DNA from: Rhizobium lentis
GTDB lineage: Bacteria > Pseudomonadota > Alphaproteobacteria > Rhizobiales > Rhizobiaceae
Length of the DNA stretch: 64,000 nucleotides
Reading direction: 5' to 3'
NCBI RefSeq assembly: GCF_017352135.1
Contig: NZ_CP071454.1
Location: forward strand, 1,240,501-1,304,500
Below the pieces are notes generated by a model. The model saw nothing but the letters and a program-made list of their open reading frames with translations. It had not been told where the DNA came from and ran no database searches. Positions within the stretch are counted from its first letter, which is position 1. The number at the start of each line of letters is the position of its first letter. Made by a program: the position numbers and the translations under genes. Shown in pieces: positions 8,997 to 19,630 of this stretch.

Positions 8997-10144
8997 TAGA
9001 TGTCTCCCTTCTTCGCGCCGCCGAAGGCGGGATGAACCACGTCGCCGGCATAGGTCAGCATCGTCGCCTTGACGAGCTCGTCGTCGAGGGTGACGACGAC
9101 GCTCCGGCTTTCGCGGTTGACCATGGTCTCGAGGAAAGTGACGAGGTTCTTGGCATACAGCGCCGTGGCGCTGGCCGCGACCCGGCCCGGCATATTGGCG
9201 AAACCGATCACCCTGACACCTTCGACATCAACGACCTCGCCGGCAACGGCGCCCTCGATGTTGCCGCCGCGCTCGACCGCGAGGTCGACGGCGACCGCCC
9301 CCGGCTTCATCGACGAAAGCATGGCGCGCGACACGAGCCGCGGCGCCGGCCGGCCGGGAATGAGAGCGGTGGTGATCACGATATCCTGCTTGGCGATATG
9401 TTCGGCCACGAGGGCGGCCTGCTTCGCTTGATAGTCGGCCGACATCTCCTTGGCGTAGCCGCCGGCCGTTTCCGCCGCCTTGAACTCGTCGTCCTCGACG
9501 GCGATGAACTTGGCGCCGAGCGAGGCGACCTGTTCCTTGGCAGCCGGGCGGACGTCGGTGGCCGAAACCGCGGCACCGAGGCGGCGCGCGGTGGCGATCG
9601 CCTGAAGACCCGCGACACCGGCGCCCATGACGAAGACCTTGGCGGCCGGCACGGTGCCTGCCGCCGTCATCATCATCGGCACGGCGCGGTCATAGACCGC
9701 CGCCGCCTCGATGACGGCCTGATAGCCGGCGAGATTGGCCTGGGAGGAGAGCACGTCCATCGACTGGGCGCGGGTGATGCGCGGCATCAGCTCCATGGCA
9801 AAAGCCGACAGCCCGGCCCTGGCAAGAGCCGCGATCGCTTCGTCATTGCCGTAGGGATCCATGATGGCGATGACGACGGCGCCACTTTTGTAGCCGGCGA
9901 TTTCCGACAATGTCGGACGGCGCACCTTCAGCACCACGTCGGCGGAGGCGGCATCGGCAAGACCGCCGATCCTGGCGCCGGCAGCCTCGAACTCCCCATC
10001 CGGAATGCGCGAAGCCGCACCCGCGCCGGCTTCGACGACGACGTCGAAGCCGAAGCCCTTCATCTTCTTCACGGTCTCGGCGGAGGCCGCGACACGCGTC
10101 TCCCCGTCCGTGATTTCCCTCGCAACGAAAATGATACTGCCCAA
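8996..10144 (-). CDS. pntAA: NAD(P) transhydrogenase subunit alpha, NAD-binding part
   Basis: The 382-residue product is the soluble NAD(H)-binding domain I. It shows [20 protein letters not shown] near the N-terminus, the [20 protein letters not shown] motif and a Rossmann fold beginning [20 protein letters not shown]. The frame is open further upstream, but homologues begin with MG(Q/S)IIFVARE. That corresponds to a TTG at 10144, with a strong GGAGGAGG at about 10151-10158 and good spacing. It is the first gene of the pntAA-pntAB-pntB operon. Confidence 0.93.
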   Translation of the reverse strand: MGSIIFVAREITDGETRVAASAETVKKMKGFGFDVVVEAGAGAASRIPDGEFEAAGARIGGLADAASADVVLKVRRPTLSEIAGYKSGAVVIAIMDPYGNDEAIAALARAGLSAFAMELMPRITRAQSMDVLSSQANLAGYQAVIEAAAVYDRAVPMMMTAAGTVPAAKVFVMGAGVAGLQAIATARRLGAAVSATDVRPAAKEQVASLGAKFIAVEDDEFKAAETAGGYAKEMSADYQAKQAALVAEHIAKQDIVITTALIPGRPAPRLVSRAMLSSMKPGAVAVDLAVERGGNIEGAVAGEVVDVEGVRVIGFANMPGRVAASATALYAKNLVTFLETMVNRESRSVVVTLDDELVKATMLTYAGDVVHPAFGGAKKGDI

Positions 10145-10346
10145 CTGCCCCCTCCTCCGGGTCAGCCAGACCGCCACAGGCTCCCCTGCGCAGGCCAAGC
10201 ACCTAGTCACAAAGCTTCGTTGAAGCCTTCCCTCGCCTCAGAGCGCCATGTGCCCCTCGAACGCACAAGACGCTTCAACTGTTTGGCCCTACGCGGCGCG
10301 CTTCCGACAATCGATGTCGATTTTCGGGACGCCGCGCTAGCCGCAA

Positions 10347-10571
10347 TCAGCGGAGCAGGAGGATGGCGATGGCGAGAAGAAAGACAAAAATGAAAAGCCC
10401 GCCGAGAAAGCCGGCTCCGCCGAAGAAGCCGACGGTCATCGCAAGCAGGAGAACGACGAGAAGCATCGTGCCGTATTTCGTGCCGGCGATGAACATGTCG
10501 TAGGTCTTTTCATGTTCCTTGTAATCCATCGGCGCGCCGGTCTCGACCGGTCCGGTATGATGTTCGGCCAT
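10347..10571 (-). CDS. aa3-type cytochrome c oxidase subunit IV
   Basis: This 74-residue protein (MAEHHTGPVETGAPMDYKEH) has a short soluble N-terminus and hydrophobic helices (MLLVVLLLAMTVGFFGG, GLFIFVFLLAIAILLL). The MDYKEHEKTYDMFI stretch is the signature of the small bacterial aa3 oxidase subunit IV family. The other oxidase subunits are not in this window. The start at 10571 leaves the family-typical length; the longer frame upstream is not supported. It lies 202 bases upstream of pntAA on the same strand, so the two may share regulation. Confidence 0.82.
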   Translation of the reverse strand: MAEHHTGPVETGAPMDYKEHEKTYDMFIAGTKYGTMLLVVLLLAMTVGFFGGAGFLGGLFIFVFLLAIAILLLR

Positions 10572-10630
10572 AAATATCGTCTCCCTGAAAATGCCTCTGC
10601 GCTGCCTGATTCCCCCGCTTGAGCAAGGGA

Positions 10631-10650
10631 AATCCCTGCCTGCAGGGATT
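10631..10650 (-). terminator. Short perfect hairpin after the FeeM-like gene
   Basis: AATCCCTGC and GCAGGGATT form a 9-bp inverted repeat with a two-base centre. It lies downstream of the minus-strand gene ending at 10797 and upstream of the oxidase subunit gene. It may be a terminator, but the T run that follows on the minus strand is weak. Confidence 0.4.
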
Positions 10651-10796
10651 ACACAATGACCGGGGAAAGCGCAATGCATGAGAATGCCGCAGGCGCGTTT
10701 CCGAGCCACCTTCTTTCCGCTAGGAAAATGCGTGGGGAACGCCGGCTGCGGTCGTGTCATCGCCCCATCCTCTGCTCAAGCGGCGGGCAGGAGAAA

Positions 10797-11549
10797 TCAT
10801 AGCGGCAGATCTGTGCCGAGTTCACCTGGCGGCACGAAGCGCGCCGTCGGAATGATGGTGAGCGGCGGCAGTGTGTCATTAGGATTGCGCGAAAACATCA
10901 TGCGCTGCTCGCTGGCGCTGGAGATGAAGAAGGGGTAACGCGTCAACAGCTTGCGCCCGACCTCGACCACGTTCGTCGCCATCAGCGTCATGTCGATTCC
11001 GTAGTTCTTCGCCAGCCGCCCCGGAACGACCGTATCGGCATAGAAGACCCGCTTGTAGAAAGCCGCATGCGGCGGCCGGACGAACTGAAGAACGCGGTCC
11101 GCACGGAAATAGGCGGCCGCCACGATCGTGGGCCTCAGCGTCAGATAGGGGACCCATGGCAAGTCGGCGGTGAGTTCCGGATCGGCCGCGAAACGCGCCG
11201 GATCGATCAAGGTTAGCCCGGCGTCAAGGAGCTCATCCATCGCCTCGGGAAAAGCGCCGCCGGATTGGCTGAGGCGATGCTCGGGTGTCACATAATGAAC
11301 CCGGATCGTACTGATCAGCTCACCATAATAATACAGACCGAAAATATAGGCGTGGCTGTCAAAATCGCTGTCATCAAGCAGCCCTTTCGGAGCGAGCGCC
11401 AGCACGTCGTGGGCCTTGTAAGCCTTGTAGCGCAGGCGTTCCACCTGCTCCATGTCCTCGCTGCTTTCGACGCGGCGATATTCGACATGATCCAATATTT
11501 CCAAAATTTTCGTGCTGAAATCACTTCGTTTGAACAGTGTATCTGACAT
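10797..11549 (-). CDS. FeeM-like N-acyl amino acid synthase (GNAT-related)
   Basis: The 250-residue protein has the features of the N-acyl amino acid synthase FeeM-type domain, related to GNAT and to acyl-homoserine lactone synthases: an early VERLRYKAYKAHDVLA segment, DSHAYIFGLYYYGELISTIR, then LPWVPYLTLRPTIVAAAYFR and a C-terminal LATNVVEVG-like stretch (MATNVVEVGRKLLTRYPFF). Such enzymes transfer an acyl group from acyl carrier protein to an amino acid. Acyl donor and acceptor cannot be read from the sequence, and no matching carrier or export gene is adjacent. The start at ATG 11549 is the only good one. The next gene upstream on the same strand is a c-di-GMP protein, 142 bases away. Confidence 0.65.
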   Translation of the reverse strand: MSDTLFKRSDFSTKILEILDHVEYRRVESSEDMEQVERLRYKAYKAHDVLALAPKGLLDDSDFDSHAYIFGLYYYGELISTIRVHYVTPEHRLSQSGGAFPEAMDELLDAGLTLIDPARFAADPELTADLPWVPYLTLRPTIVAAAYFRADRVLQFVRPPHAAFYKRVFYADTVVPGRLAKNYGIDMTLMATNVVEVGRKLLTRYPFFISSASEQRMMFSRNPNDTLPPLTIIPTARFVPPGELGTDLPL

Positions 11550-11691
11550 TTTCTTGATCCGCTCGTTAACGGATTATTAATCATACGCCGGCGAGATTTA
11601 GGCAAGGAAATCCGATAATTCGGGCCGTATATAAACTATTAAGGTTAACAGGCGCGGGGATTGTCAGGGGAAAGCGGCCGATGCCGAGAGC

Positions 11692-13995
11692 TCAGGCAAC
11701 CTTGTTGCGGCGACGCTGGACGGTGCGGCGGCCGATGCCCTGCTGCAATAGCGTGATATTCTGGGAAGGCACCGGCGGCGAAAACACGTAGCCCTGCACG
11801 AGATCGGTGCTGCGGTGCTTGTTGAGCAGCGCCAGCTGCTCATCGGTTTCGACGCCCTCGATGACGATCTTGAGGCCGAGCTCGCGCGCAAGATTGACCG
11901 TGCCGCGCAGGAGCTTGAGGCGACGGTTATCCTCGACGATGTTGCGCACGAAAGAGCGGTCGATCTTGACGATGTCGAGCGGCAGCGTGTCGAGATAGCT
12001 GAGGCTGGAAAAGCCGGTGCCAAAATCGTCGATCGCGATGGTGATGCCGCGGGCTCTGAGCTCCGCCAGGATGGCACGGACTGCCTGCGGCTCGTCGATC
12101 AGGCAGCTTTCGGTGATTTCGAGATGCAACCGCTCCGCGCCGAGCCCGGAGTGGGTAAGCGCATCGGCGACCACCGAGAGGATGTCGGCATCGCGCAGAT
12201 CCCGCGCGGACAGGTTGACCGATACGGCGATGTGTTCCGGCCAGGTCATGCATTCGCTGCAGGCCTTGAACAGTACGAAACGGGTGATGTCGGAGATGAT
12301 CCCCATATCCTCGGCGAGCTTGATGAAGACGTCGGGCGGGATTGCGCCTTTCGTCGGATGCACCCAGCGAGCCAGCGCCTCCGCACATTCGATCCGTGAG
12401 CCGTCGGCCCGGAACATCGGCTGGAAGACGAGATGCAGCGCCTGCGCCGAGACCGCGTCGCGCAGATCCGCCTTCAGTTTCTGTTGCTCGATATAGCGGC
12501 CATCCATCTCCCGCTCGAAGCCTGATATGCCGCCCTTGAAGCGCGACTTGCTTTCGAACAGGGCAAGGTCCGCCTTGACGCTCCATTCGTCCATCGCGAA
12601 CGCATCGCCTTCGAGAATCGCATAACCGGCGCTGAGCGAAACGAGAAAAGTCACTTCGTCGACTTCGTAGTGGCCCTGAATCGCAGCGTGAACGCGGCGA
12701 ATTTCGCGGTCGAGCGAGGCCTGCTCCTTCGCCTGCGGGAAAAACAGGATGAACTGATCGCCCATCAGTCGGCCGAGGATGGCATTGCCGCAAGCCTGCT
12801 TGATGCGGGCGGCGATCGCGCAGAGCAGATGGTCACCGGTCACATGGCCGCGCATGTCGTTGACATGTTTGAACTCGTCGATATCGAGCACCATGAAGCC
12901 GAGCGGCCCGTTCTTCTTCGGATACTTGGCAAAATACTCCTGCACCAGCTGCCCGAAATATTCCCGGTTGGGTAGGCCGGTCAGCGCGTCGAAGCGCACC
13001 ATGTGCAGGATCTTCTGCTCCGCCTTCACACGGCTCGACACGTCCTCGAAGATCAGCACGGCGCCGCCATCGGCCCTGCGGCTGGCGGAGAATTCGAGCG
13101 ACAGGCTCTCGGGAAAATGAACGAGCGTGCGCGACAGGTTACCTTCTGCCACCTGGGTGAGCTGGCGCAGAATGAGCTCCGGCTGCGAGGCATCCATGAA
13201 GCTGTAGCGCGCGCCGTAGCGCAGCACCGCGCCGAGGTCACGATCCTTCAGCCGCTCCGGCGCGCCGATCTTCAGAAGCTCGCAGGCCTTGCGATTGACC
13301 ACCTGGATGCGGTTTTCGGCATCGACCATGACGAGGCCGTGCGGCATGTTGTTGAGCGCCGTATCGAAACGGTCGGCGATGATGGTGATTTCGCGGCGCG
13401 CAATGACGTTCTCATAGAGAAACTCGCGCACGCCGTTCGCCATGGCCCGCGTCGTCAGCCAGAAAGGAATGAGGAAGATCGACAGCACGCCGCGATAAAA
13501 ATCCAGCGCCAGCAGGCTGCAGACGATCATCGGCAGGCAGCAGGAGAATGTCTGAAGATCGACCGCGAGGCGCGAACCGTAGTTGCGGCCGACGACCGAG
13601 ACCATGGTCGCCATGGTGACGGCAATGCAGGCAAGCTCTGCAAAGGAATCGTGAACGACGAAGATCGCGTAACCGCTGGCGATGCCGAGCAATGCCGTCG
13701 TGCAGGCCGCCCCGGCAACCAGAATCCGCTCCCAGCGCTGGATTCCGGCGCGCGACAGCGCGGCCTTGTCGACGCGATCGAACTGGCGGAAGATGGCCAT
13801 TCGCACGCTGAAAACCAGGAGGAAAGCGGCAGAGAGCAGGATGTAGACAGAAGACTGTGTTTTGGCAGCGACGGCGAGGCATGTCGCCACATGGACGACC
13901 ACACCCGCAAGAAGCGTCATGCGGTTCCCGGAAAGGGAGCTCACAAACGACAAATACACATCGATAGGGACCCTGTTCGGGTTATCTGGCTTCAT
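11692..13995 (-). CDS. Membrane GGDEF-EAL protein, probably a c-di-GMP phosphodiesterase
   Basis: The 767-residue protein has several membrane helices in residues about 20-210, a PAS-like region at about 230-340 (ALNNMPHGLVMVDAENRIQV), a GGDEF domain and a C-terminal EAL domain. The GGDEF motif reads M411-G-D-Q-F, so cyclase activity is probably lost. The EAL domain keeps E539-A-L, SVNLSARDL, LEITES, the IDDFGTGFSSLSYL loop and VIEGVET, so it should degrade c-di-GMP to pGpG. I chose ATG 13995 because AGGGA lies about 9 bases upstream. An in-frame ATG at 14127 would add 44 residues without a clear ribosome site. Confidence 0.88.
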   Translation of the reverse strand: MKPDNPNRVPIDVYLSFVSSLSGNRMTLLAGVVVHVATCLAVAAKTQSSVYILLSAAFLLVFSVRMAIFRQFDRVDKAALSRAGIQRWERILVAGAACTTALLGIASGYAIFVVHDSFAELACIAVTMATMVSVVGRNYGSRLAVDLQTFSCCLPMIVCSLLALDFYRGVLSIFLIPFWLTTRAMANGVREFLYENVIARREITIIADRFDTALNNMPHGLVMVDAENRIQVVNRKACELLKIGAPERLKDRDLGAVLRYGARYSFMDASQPELILRQLTQVAEGNLSRTLVHFPESLSLEFSASRRADGGAVLIFEDVSSRVKAEQKILHMVRFDALTGLPNREYFGQLVQEYFAKYPKKNGPLGFMVLDIDEFKHVNDMRGHVTGDHLLCAIAARIKQACGNAILGRLMGDQFILFFPQAKEQASLDREIRRVHAAIQGHYEVDEVTFLVSLSAGYAILEGDAFAMDEWSVKADLALFESKSRFKGGISGFEREMDGRYIEQQKLKADLRDAVSAQALHLVFQPMFRADGSRIECAEALARWVHPTKGAIPPDVFIKLAEDMGIISDITRFVLFKACSECMTWPEHIAVSVNLSARDLRDADILSVVADALTHSGLGAERLHLEITESCLIDEPQAVRAILAELRARGITIAIDDFGTGFSSLSYLDTLPLDIVKIDRSFVRNIVEDNRRLKLLRGTVNLARELGLKIVIEGVETDEQLALLNKHRSTDLVQGYVFSPPVPSQNITLLQQGIGRRTVQRRRNKVA

Positions 13996-14323
13996 CCACA
14001 CTTTCCCTGTGCGCGGGGATTCTAAGCCCAACCCTTTAAAAATTGATTTCAATCGAATCCAACATTTGGTCAAATTTTCTAAAACCACAGGATGAACAGT
14101 ACAGCCTGCGCGAGATAATGCATCCACTCGGCGAAATTAGGGGAATAATTTATCCACGCCTAGGTTGTCGAAATATAGATTGGCCATACAGGCCTGCCCT
14201 TTGCACCTTAGACTATGCTCTAACGCAAGGCATTTATCCTTCCAATTTGAAAGGCCGTGGTCTACACCGATTCCAAAGAGGGAAAGCTGCCGAAAAAGGC
14301 AGGGCAAAAGACAAGGGGAACGA
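13996..14323. other. AT-richer divergent intergenic region
   Basis: This 328-base gap lies between the GGDEF-EAL gene (minus) and the TRAP operon (plus). It is clearly AT-richer than its neighbours, for example 14030-14090 and 14130-14180, as expected for two promoters. I see no strong palindrome and no RNA gene. Confidence 0.5.
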
Positions 14324-14863
14324 ATGTCGGCACTTCTGGCAGCAAGCCGGTTGATCGACGCGATCAGTCGGATCATGGGCAAACTTTCCGAATATATGGT
14401 CCTGTTCTGCTGCCTGATCAGCGCCGGAAATGCCATCGTCCGCTACGCCTTCAACTACAGTTCGAACGGTTGGCTCGAGATCCAGTGGTATCTCTTCGCC
14501 TTCGTCGTCCTGCTCGGCGCATCGCACGCGCTGAACAACAACGAGCATGTCCGCGTCGATCTGATCTATGGCGCGGTTTCCGACAGGGCGAAGATCTGGA
14601 TCGACATCTTCGGCCTCATCTTCTTACTCCTGCCAGCATGCATCTATCTCGCCTGGCTGTGCTGGCCGTTTTTCGCCCTGTCCTATCAGCAGGGAGAGAT
14701 ATCGGGCAATGCCGGCGGCTTGATCCGCTGGCCCGTCAAACTGATCCTGGTCGCCGGTTTCGCGCTGCTTTCTCTCCAGGGCGTTTCCGAGCTGATCAAG
14801 CGGATCGCAGCGTTGACCGGCACCATCGAGATCGACACGACATACGAAAAGCCGCTGCAGTAA
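14324..14863 (+). CDS. TRAP transporter small permease (DctQ type)
   Basis: The 179-residue product has four membrane helices with the DctQ pattern: an early LSEYMVLFCCLISAGNAIVR, the NGWLEIQWYLFAFVVLLGAS segment with the conserved Glu and Trp, and NNEHVRVDLIYG. It forms the membrane unit together with the large permease 21 bases downstream. I chose ATG 14324 because AAGGGGA lies just upstream and membrane helix 1 begins soon after; the longer open frame upstream does not look coding. The binding protein is encoded on the opposite strand beyond the large permease. Confidence 0.88.
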   Translation: MSALLAASRLIDAISRIMGKLSEYMVLFCCLISAGNAIVRYAFNYSSNGWLEIQWYLFAFVVLLGASHALNNNEHVRVDLIYGAVSDRAKIWIDIFGLIFLLLPACIYLAWLCWPFFALSYQQGEISGNAGGLIRWPVKLILVAGFALLSLQGVSELIKRIAALTGTIEIDTTYEKPLQ

Positions 14864-14884
14864 GGCGGATCGGGAGGAACAGAT

Positions 14885-16372
14885 TTGTTTGACTTCGGCA
14901 TCATCCCGCCGGCGATGTTCCTGGGCATGGTCGTCTTCATGCTCTACGGCTTTCCGGTCGCCTTTTCGCTCGCCGCCGTCGGCCTGTTCTTCGGCATCAT
15001 TGGCATCGCCACCGGCCATTTCAGCGAAGCCTTTCTGCACAACCTACCGCTGCGCTTGTTCGGCATTATCTCCAACGACCTGCTGCTCGCCATCCCCTTC
15101 TTCACCTTCATGGGCGCAGTGCTGGAGCGCTGCGGGCTCGCCGAGGATCTGCTCGAAGGCACCGGCAAGCTCTTCGGGAGGATACCCGGCGGCCTGGCCT
15201 ATGCCGTCATCCTCGTCGGCGCCGTGCTTGGCGCGATCACCGGCACGGTGGCGGCCTCCGTCATCACCATGGGGGTGATCTCGCTGCCGATCATGTTGCG
15301 CTACGGTTACAGCCCGCGCCTTGCCACCGGCGTCATCGCCGCCTCCGGCACGATCACGCAAGTCATCCCGCCCTCGCTCGTGCTCGTCGTTCTCGCCGAT
15401 CAGCTCGGCAGGTCGGTCGGTGACATGTATCTCGGCGCAATCGGCCCCTCGATCCTGCAGGTGACGATCTTCGTGCTCTTCATCCTGGTCATGTCGATCA
15501 TCCGCCCGAAATCGATGCCGCCGCTTCCGAAAGAGGTGCGCGGCGACTTCAACTGGGCGCTCCTGGCGAAGGTGCTGATGGGCATGGTGCCCTCGATCGT
15601 GCTGATCTTCCTCGTGCTCGGCACGATCTTCATGGGCCTTGCCACGCCGACGGAAGCTGGCGCGCTCGGCGTCGTCGGCGCCATGGCGCTGGCAGCCTTG
15701 AACCGCCGCCTCACCTGGCCGCTGATCCGCGAGGCGATGACCTCGACCACGCACATTACATCGATGGTGGTGATGATCCTGATCGGCTCCACTTGCTTCA
15801 GCCTTGTCTTTCAGGGGATGGATGGATCGCGTTGGATCGAGCACATGCTCTCGGGCATTCCCGGCGGCCCGGTCGGTTTTCTGATCTTCGTCAATATCTT
15901 CATTTTCATCCTCGCCTTCTTCCTCGATTTCTTCGAGATCGCCTTCATCGTCATACCGATGCTCGCGCCGGTCGCCTCCAGTCTCGGCATCGACCTGATC
16001 TGGTTCGGCGTGCTGATCTGCGTCAACATGCAGACGAGCTTCATGCATCCCCCCTTCGGCTTCGCGCTCTTCTACCTGCGCTCCATCGCCGGCAAGGAGG
16101 TCAAGACCTCGGATATCTACATGGGTGCGCTTCCCTGGGTCGGCATGCAGATCATCCTGGTGGCAATCGTGATCTTCTGGCCGGAATCGGTCACCTACTG
16201 GCTGGACCGCGGCCCGAAGGTAGACCCGAACACGATCAAGATCGAAGTACCGGGCTTCGGCGGTCAGCTCGGCCTGCCACCGGTGGGCGGCGGCAACGGC
16301 TCGCCGCAGATCCCGGGCCTCACCCTGCCGCCATTGAACGGCCTGCCCGGAGCACCGGCACCCGGCAAATAG
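14885..16372 (+). CDS. TRAP transporter large permease (DctM type)
   Basis: The 495-residue protein has about 12 membrane helices and DctM hallmarks such as PFFTFMGAVLERCGLAEDL, the GAVLGAITGTVAASVITMG segment and the GLATPTEAGALGVVG motif. It catalyses sodium- or proton-driven uptake of an organic acid delivered by the periplasmic binding protein. Translation probably starts at TTG 14885, with GGGAGGA about 9 bases upstream. The C-terminal tail of about 45 residues is unusual for the family: it is rich in Gly and Pro (VPGFGGQLGLPPVGGGNGSP). The substrate is discussed under the binding protein. Confidence 0.9.
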   Translation: MFDFGIIPPAMFLGMVVFMLYGFPVAFSLAAVGLFFGIIGIATGHFSEAFLHNLPLRLFGIISNDLLLAIPFFTFMGAVLERCGLAEDLLEGTGKLFGRIPGGLAYAVILVGAVLGAITGTVAASVITMGVISLPIMLRYGYSPRLATGVIAASGTITQVIPPSLVLVVLADQLGRSVGDMYLGAIGPSILQVTIFVLFILVMSIIRPKSMPPLPKEVRGDFNWALLAKVLMGMVPSIVLIFLVLGTIFMGLATPTEAGALGVVGAMALAALNRRLTWPLIREAMTSTTHITSMVVMILIGSTCFSLVFQGMDGSRWIEHMLSGIPGGPVGFLIFVNIFIFILAFFLDFFEIAFIVIPMLAPVASSLGIDLIWFGVLICVNMQTSFMHPPFGFALFYLRSIAGKEVKTSDIYMGALPWVGMQIILVAIVIFWPESVTYWLDRGPKVDPNTIKIEVPGFGGQLGLPPVGGGNGSPQIPGLTLPPLNGLPGAPAPGK

Positions 16373-16382
16373 AGTGGAAAAG

Positions 16383-16413
16383 AAAACCCCCGGACTGAAG
16401 ATCCGGGGGTTTC
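16383..16413. terminator. Bidirectional terminator between TRAP permease and TRAP binding protein genes
   Basis: AACCCCCGGA (16385-16394) and TCCGGGGGTT (16402-16411) form a perfect 10-bp stem, with A residues before it and TT after it. It can serve both convergent transcripts. Confidence 0.8.
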
Positions 16414-16445
16414 GTCATCAGCTGGATCGAGCGCCAGCGAAAGCT

Positions 16446-17639
<1,194 letters not shown>

Positions 17640-17845
17640 TCAAGCTTTAGTCTATTAGCCTTTGGCATCAAGACGGCAATAAGGCAATACGAACACGCCC
17701 ATCAAAATCAGCGGCTTAGCGTCTAACCCGGCGGGACATGGGGCCGCTTTCGCCGCAATTTGGCCACCGCACGCAGCCAAGCGTTGACTTGGCGGCCGTT
17801 CTGGCGCCAAAAACGGCAAGCACAGAGATTTTCACCGGGGCTGAT

Positions 17846-18625
17846 ATGACGAAACCGATCGTTGCCATTCCTGCCGATATCCGCAGTTTCGACGGCGCGA
17901 CCTGGCATGCCGTGCAACATCAATATCTCCGTGCGGCATTGAATGCGGCCGGCGTCATGGCCTTCATCATCCCGGCCTTCGAGGCAGGCTACGATGCCGA
18001 CGCGATCCTAGACCGTGTCGACGGCCTTCTGGTTTCCGGCTCGGCCAGCAACGTGCACCCCTCGCTTTACGGCGCCGAGGCCACCGAAAGAGACGGCCCC
18101 TTCGACCCCGCCCGCGACGCCACCAGCCTGCCGCTCATCCGCCGCGCCATCGACCGCGCCATCCCGCTGCTCGCCATCTGCCGCGGCATTCAGGAGCTGA
18201 ACGTCGCTCTCGGCGGCTCGCTGGCAAGCGAGATCCACGAGGAACCCGGCATCTGGGATCACCGCCGGCCGGAAGGCGTCGACCGCGACGGCATGTACGC
18301 CATCCGCCAGACTGTTCATATCAAGGCAGGTTCCTGCATCGCAGACATTCTCGGCCCGGGCGATATCCGCGTGAATTCGCTGCATCGCCAGGCGATCGCC
18401 AGAACCGCACCCCGCCTGCAGGTGGAAGCCACCGCCGAAGACGGCACGGTCGAGGCCGTTTCCGTGATCGATGCCAGGGCCTTTGCCGTCGGCGTGCAAT
18501 GGCATCCCGAATATTGGGCCGAAACCGACGCGGCATCGAATAGGCTGTTTGCCGCCTTCGGCGGCGCCGTCCGCAGCTACGCTGCCGGCAAACTGCCGGT
18601 TATAACGGCACAGGCGAGCGCCTAA
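17846..18625 (+). CDS. Class I glutamine-amidotransferase-like hydrolase, PuuD-type gamma-glutamyl-GABA hydrolase
   Basis: The 259-residue protein is a class I GATase-fold hydrolase of the peptidase C26 family. The nucleophile elbow is AICRGIQELN (Cys in ICRG) and the His-Glu pair is in QWHPEYWAE. DGLLVSGSASNVHPSLYG and HRRPEGVDRDGMY also fit the gamma-glutamyl-gamma-aminobutyrate hydrolase group used in putrescine breakdown. The other puu genes are not next to it, so the substrate is inferred. The start at ATG 17846 follows from homology; the ribosome site is weak (GGGG 8-11 bases upstream). It converges on the hydroxyacid dehydrogenase gene. Confidence 0.8.
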   Translation: MTKPIVAIPADIRSFDGATWHAVQHQYLRAALNAAGVMAFIIPAFEAGYDADAILDRVDGLLVSGSASNVHPSLYGAEATERDGPFDPARDATSLPLIRRAIDRAIPLLAICRGIQELNVALGGSLASEIHEEPGIWDHRRPEGVDRDGMYAIRQTVHIKAGSCIADILGPGDIRVNSLHRQAIARTAPRLQVEATAEDGTVEAVSVIDARAFAVGVQWHPEYWAETDAASNRLFAAFGGAVRSYAAGKLPVITAQASA

Positions 18626-18638
18626 GAGGCGCCTGAGC

Positions 18639-19604
18639 TCAATCTCGCTTGGCTTTTTGCGGTGTCTCCGGCACCGGCGTCAGCGCTGCTCCCTTCTCGA
18701 ACCAGGCGATGAGATTGTCGGCGACGAGATCGGCCATGGCATTGCGCGTCGGCACGGAGGCGGAGGCGACGTGCGGCAGCAGGACGGCATTTTCGGTCGC
18801 AAGCAGATCGGACGGCACGGACGGCTCTTCATAAAAAACGTCGAGGCCGGCCGCACCGAGCGAGCCTGATGCGAGAGCTGCACTCAGCGCCTCTTCATCC
18901 ACCGTCCAGCCGCGGCCGACATTGACGAGAATTCCGTTCGCACCGAGAGCGGCCAGAATATCGGCATCGATCGTCTTATGCGTCTGCGGCGTCTTCGGAA
19001 CGATGGCGATCAGTGTGTCCACCGCCTCCGCCAACCCCTTCAGCGACCGGTAATAGTCGTAGGAGACGTCGGCATGGCGCGATCGGGTATGGTAGCTGAT
19101 CTTCACCTTGAACGGCTCCAGCCGTTTGGCGATTTCGAGGCCGATGCGGCCAAGGCCGTAGAGCCCGACATGACGGCCCTTGAGCGAGAAGCGGGACAGC
19201 GGATACGACGTGCCCGGCTTCCAATTGCCTTCGCGCAACCAGGCTTCGGCCCGCGGCAACTCGCGGATCGTGTTCAACAACAGGCCGACCGCCGTATCGG
19301 CAACCTCGTCGTTCAGAACGTCTGGCGTATTGGTGACGACGATGCCCTTTTCGGCCGCGCGCTTTACGTCCGTGCCGTCATAACCGACGCCGAAACTGGC
19401 GATCACCTCGACGCTAGGCAACTGGTCCATCCAGGCACCGGCAAAAGCGCCGGAGACGGCGACGCCGCGGATGCGGCCGGCGGTCTCCCCGTCGAGCGCC
19501 AACCTTTCCTCGCGGGGGACGGCGATGATCTCAAAACGATCCTTCAGCCTTTCGAGTACACGCTCGTGTATCTTCCCAGGAACGAGAATGGCGATGCGGG
19601 ACAT
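18639..19604 (-). CDS. D-isomer-specific 2-hydroxyacid dehydrogenase (hydroxypyruvate/glyoxylate reductase type)
   Basis: The 321-residue protein has the NAD-binding motif GLYGLGRIGLEIAKRLEPF in its middle. The catalytic residues of the family are visible: Arg in NVGRGWTVDEEAL, Glu in FYEEPSVPSDLL and His in LLPHVASAS. It reduces 2-oxo acids such as hydroxypyruvate or glyoxylate with NAD(P)H, but the exact substrate is not clear. It lies 26 bases downstream of a LacI-type regulator gene on the same strand and is probably its operon partner and target. Confidence 0.85.
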   Translation of the reverse strand: MSRIAILVPGKIHERVLERLKDRFEIIAVPREERLALDGETAGRIRGVAVSGAFAGAWMDQLPSVEVIASFGVGYDGTDVKRAAEKGIVVTNTPDVLNDEVADTAVGLLLNTIRELPRAEAWLREGNWKPGTSYPLSRFSLKGRHVGLYGLGRIGLEIAKRLEPFKVKISYHTRSRHADVSYDYYRSLKGLAEAVDTLIAIVPKTPQTHKTIDADILAALGANGILVNVGRGWTVDEEALSAALASGSLGAAGLDVFYEEPSVPSDLLATENAVLLPHVASASVPTRNAMADLVADNLIAWFEKGAALTPVPETPQKAKRD

Positions 19605-19630
19605 GGCTTTTCCTCCTGGACGGGTCTGGT

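Noticed and set aside
8981..10393. 470-residue open frame on the plus strand
   Set aside because: It is the antisense of pntAA; its composition is a shadow.
13003..14025. 340-residue open frame on the plus strand
   Set aside because: It is the antisense of the GGDEF-EAL gene.
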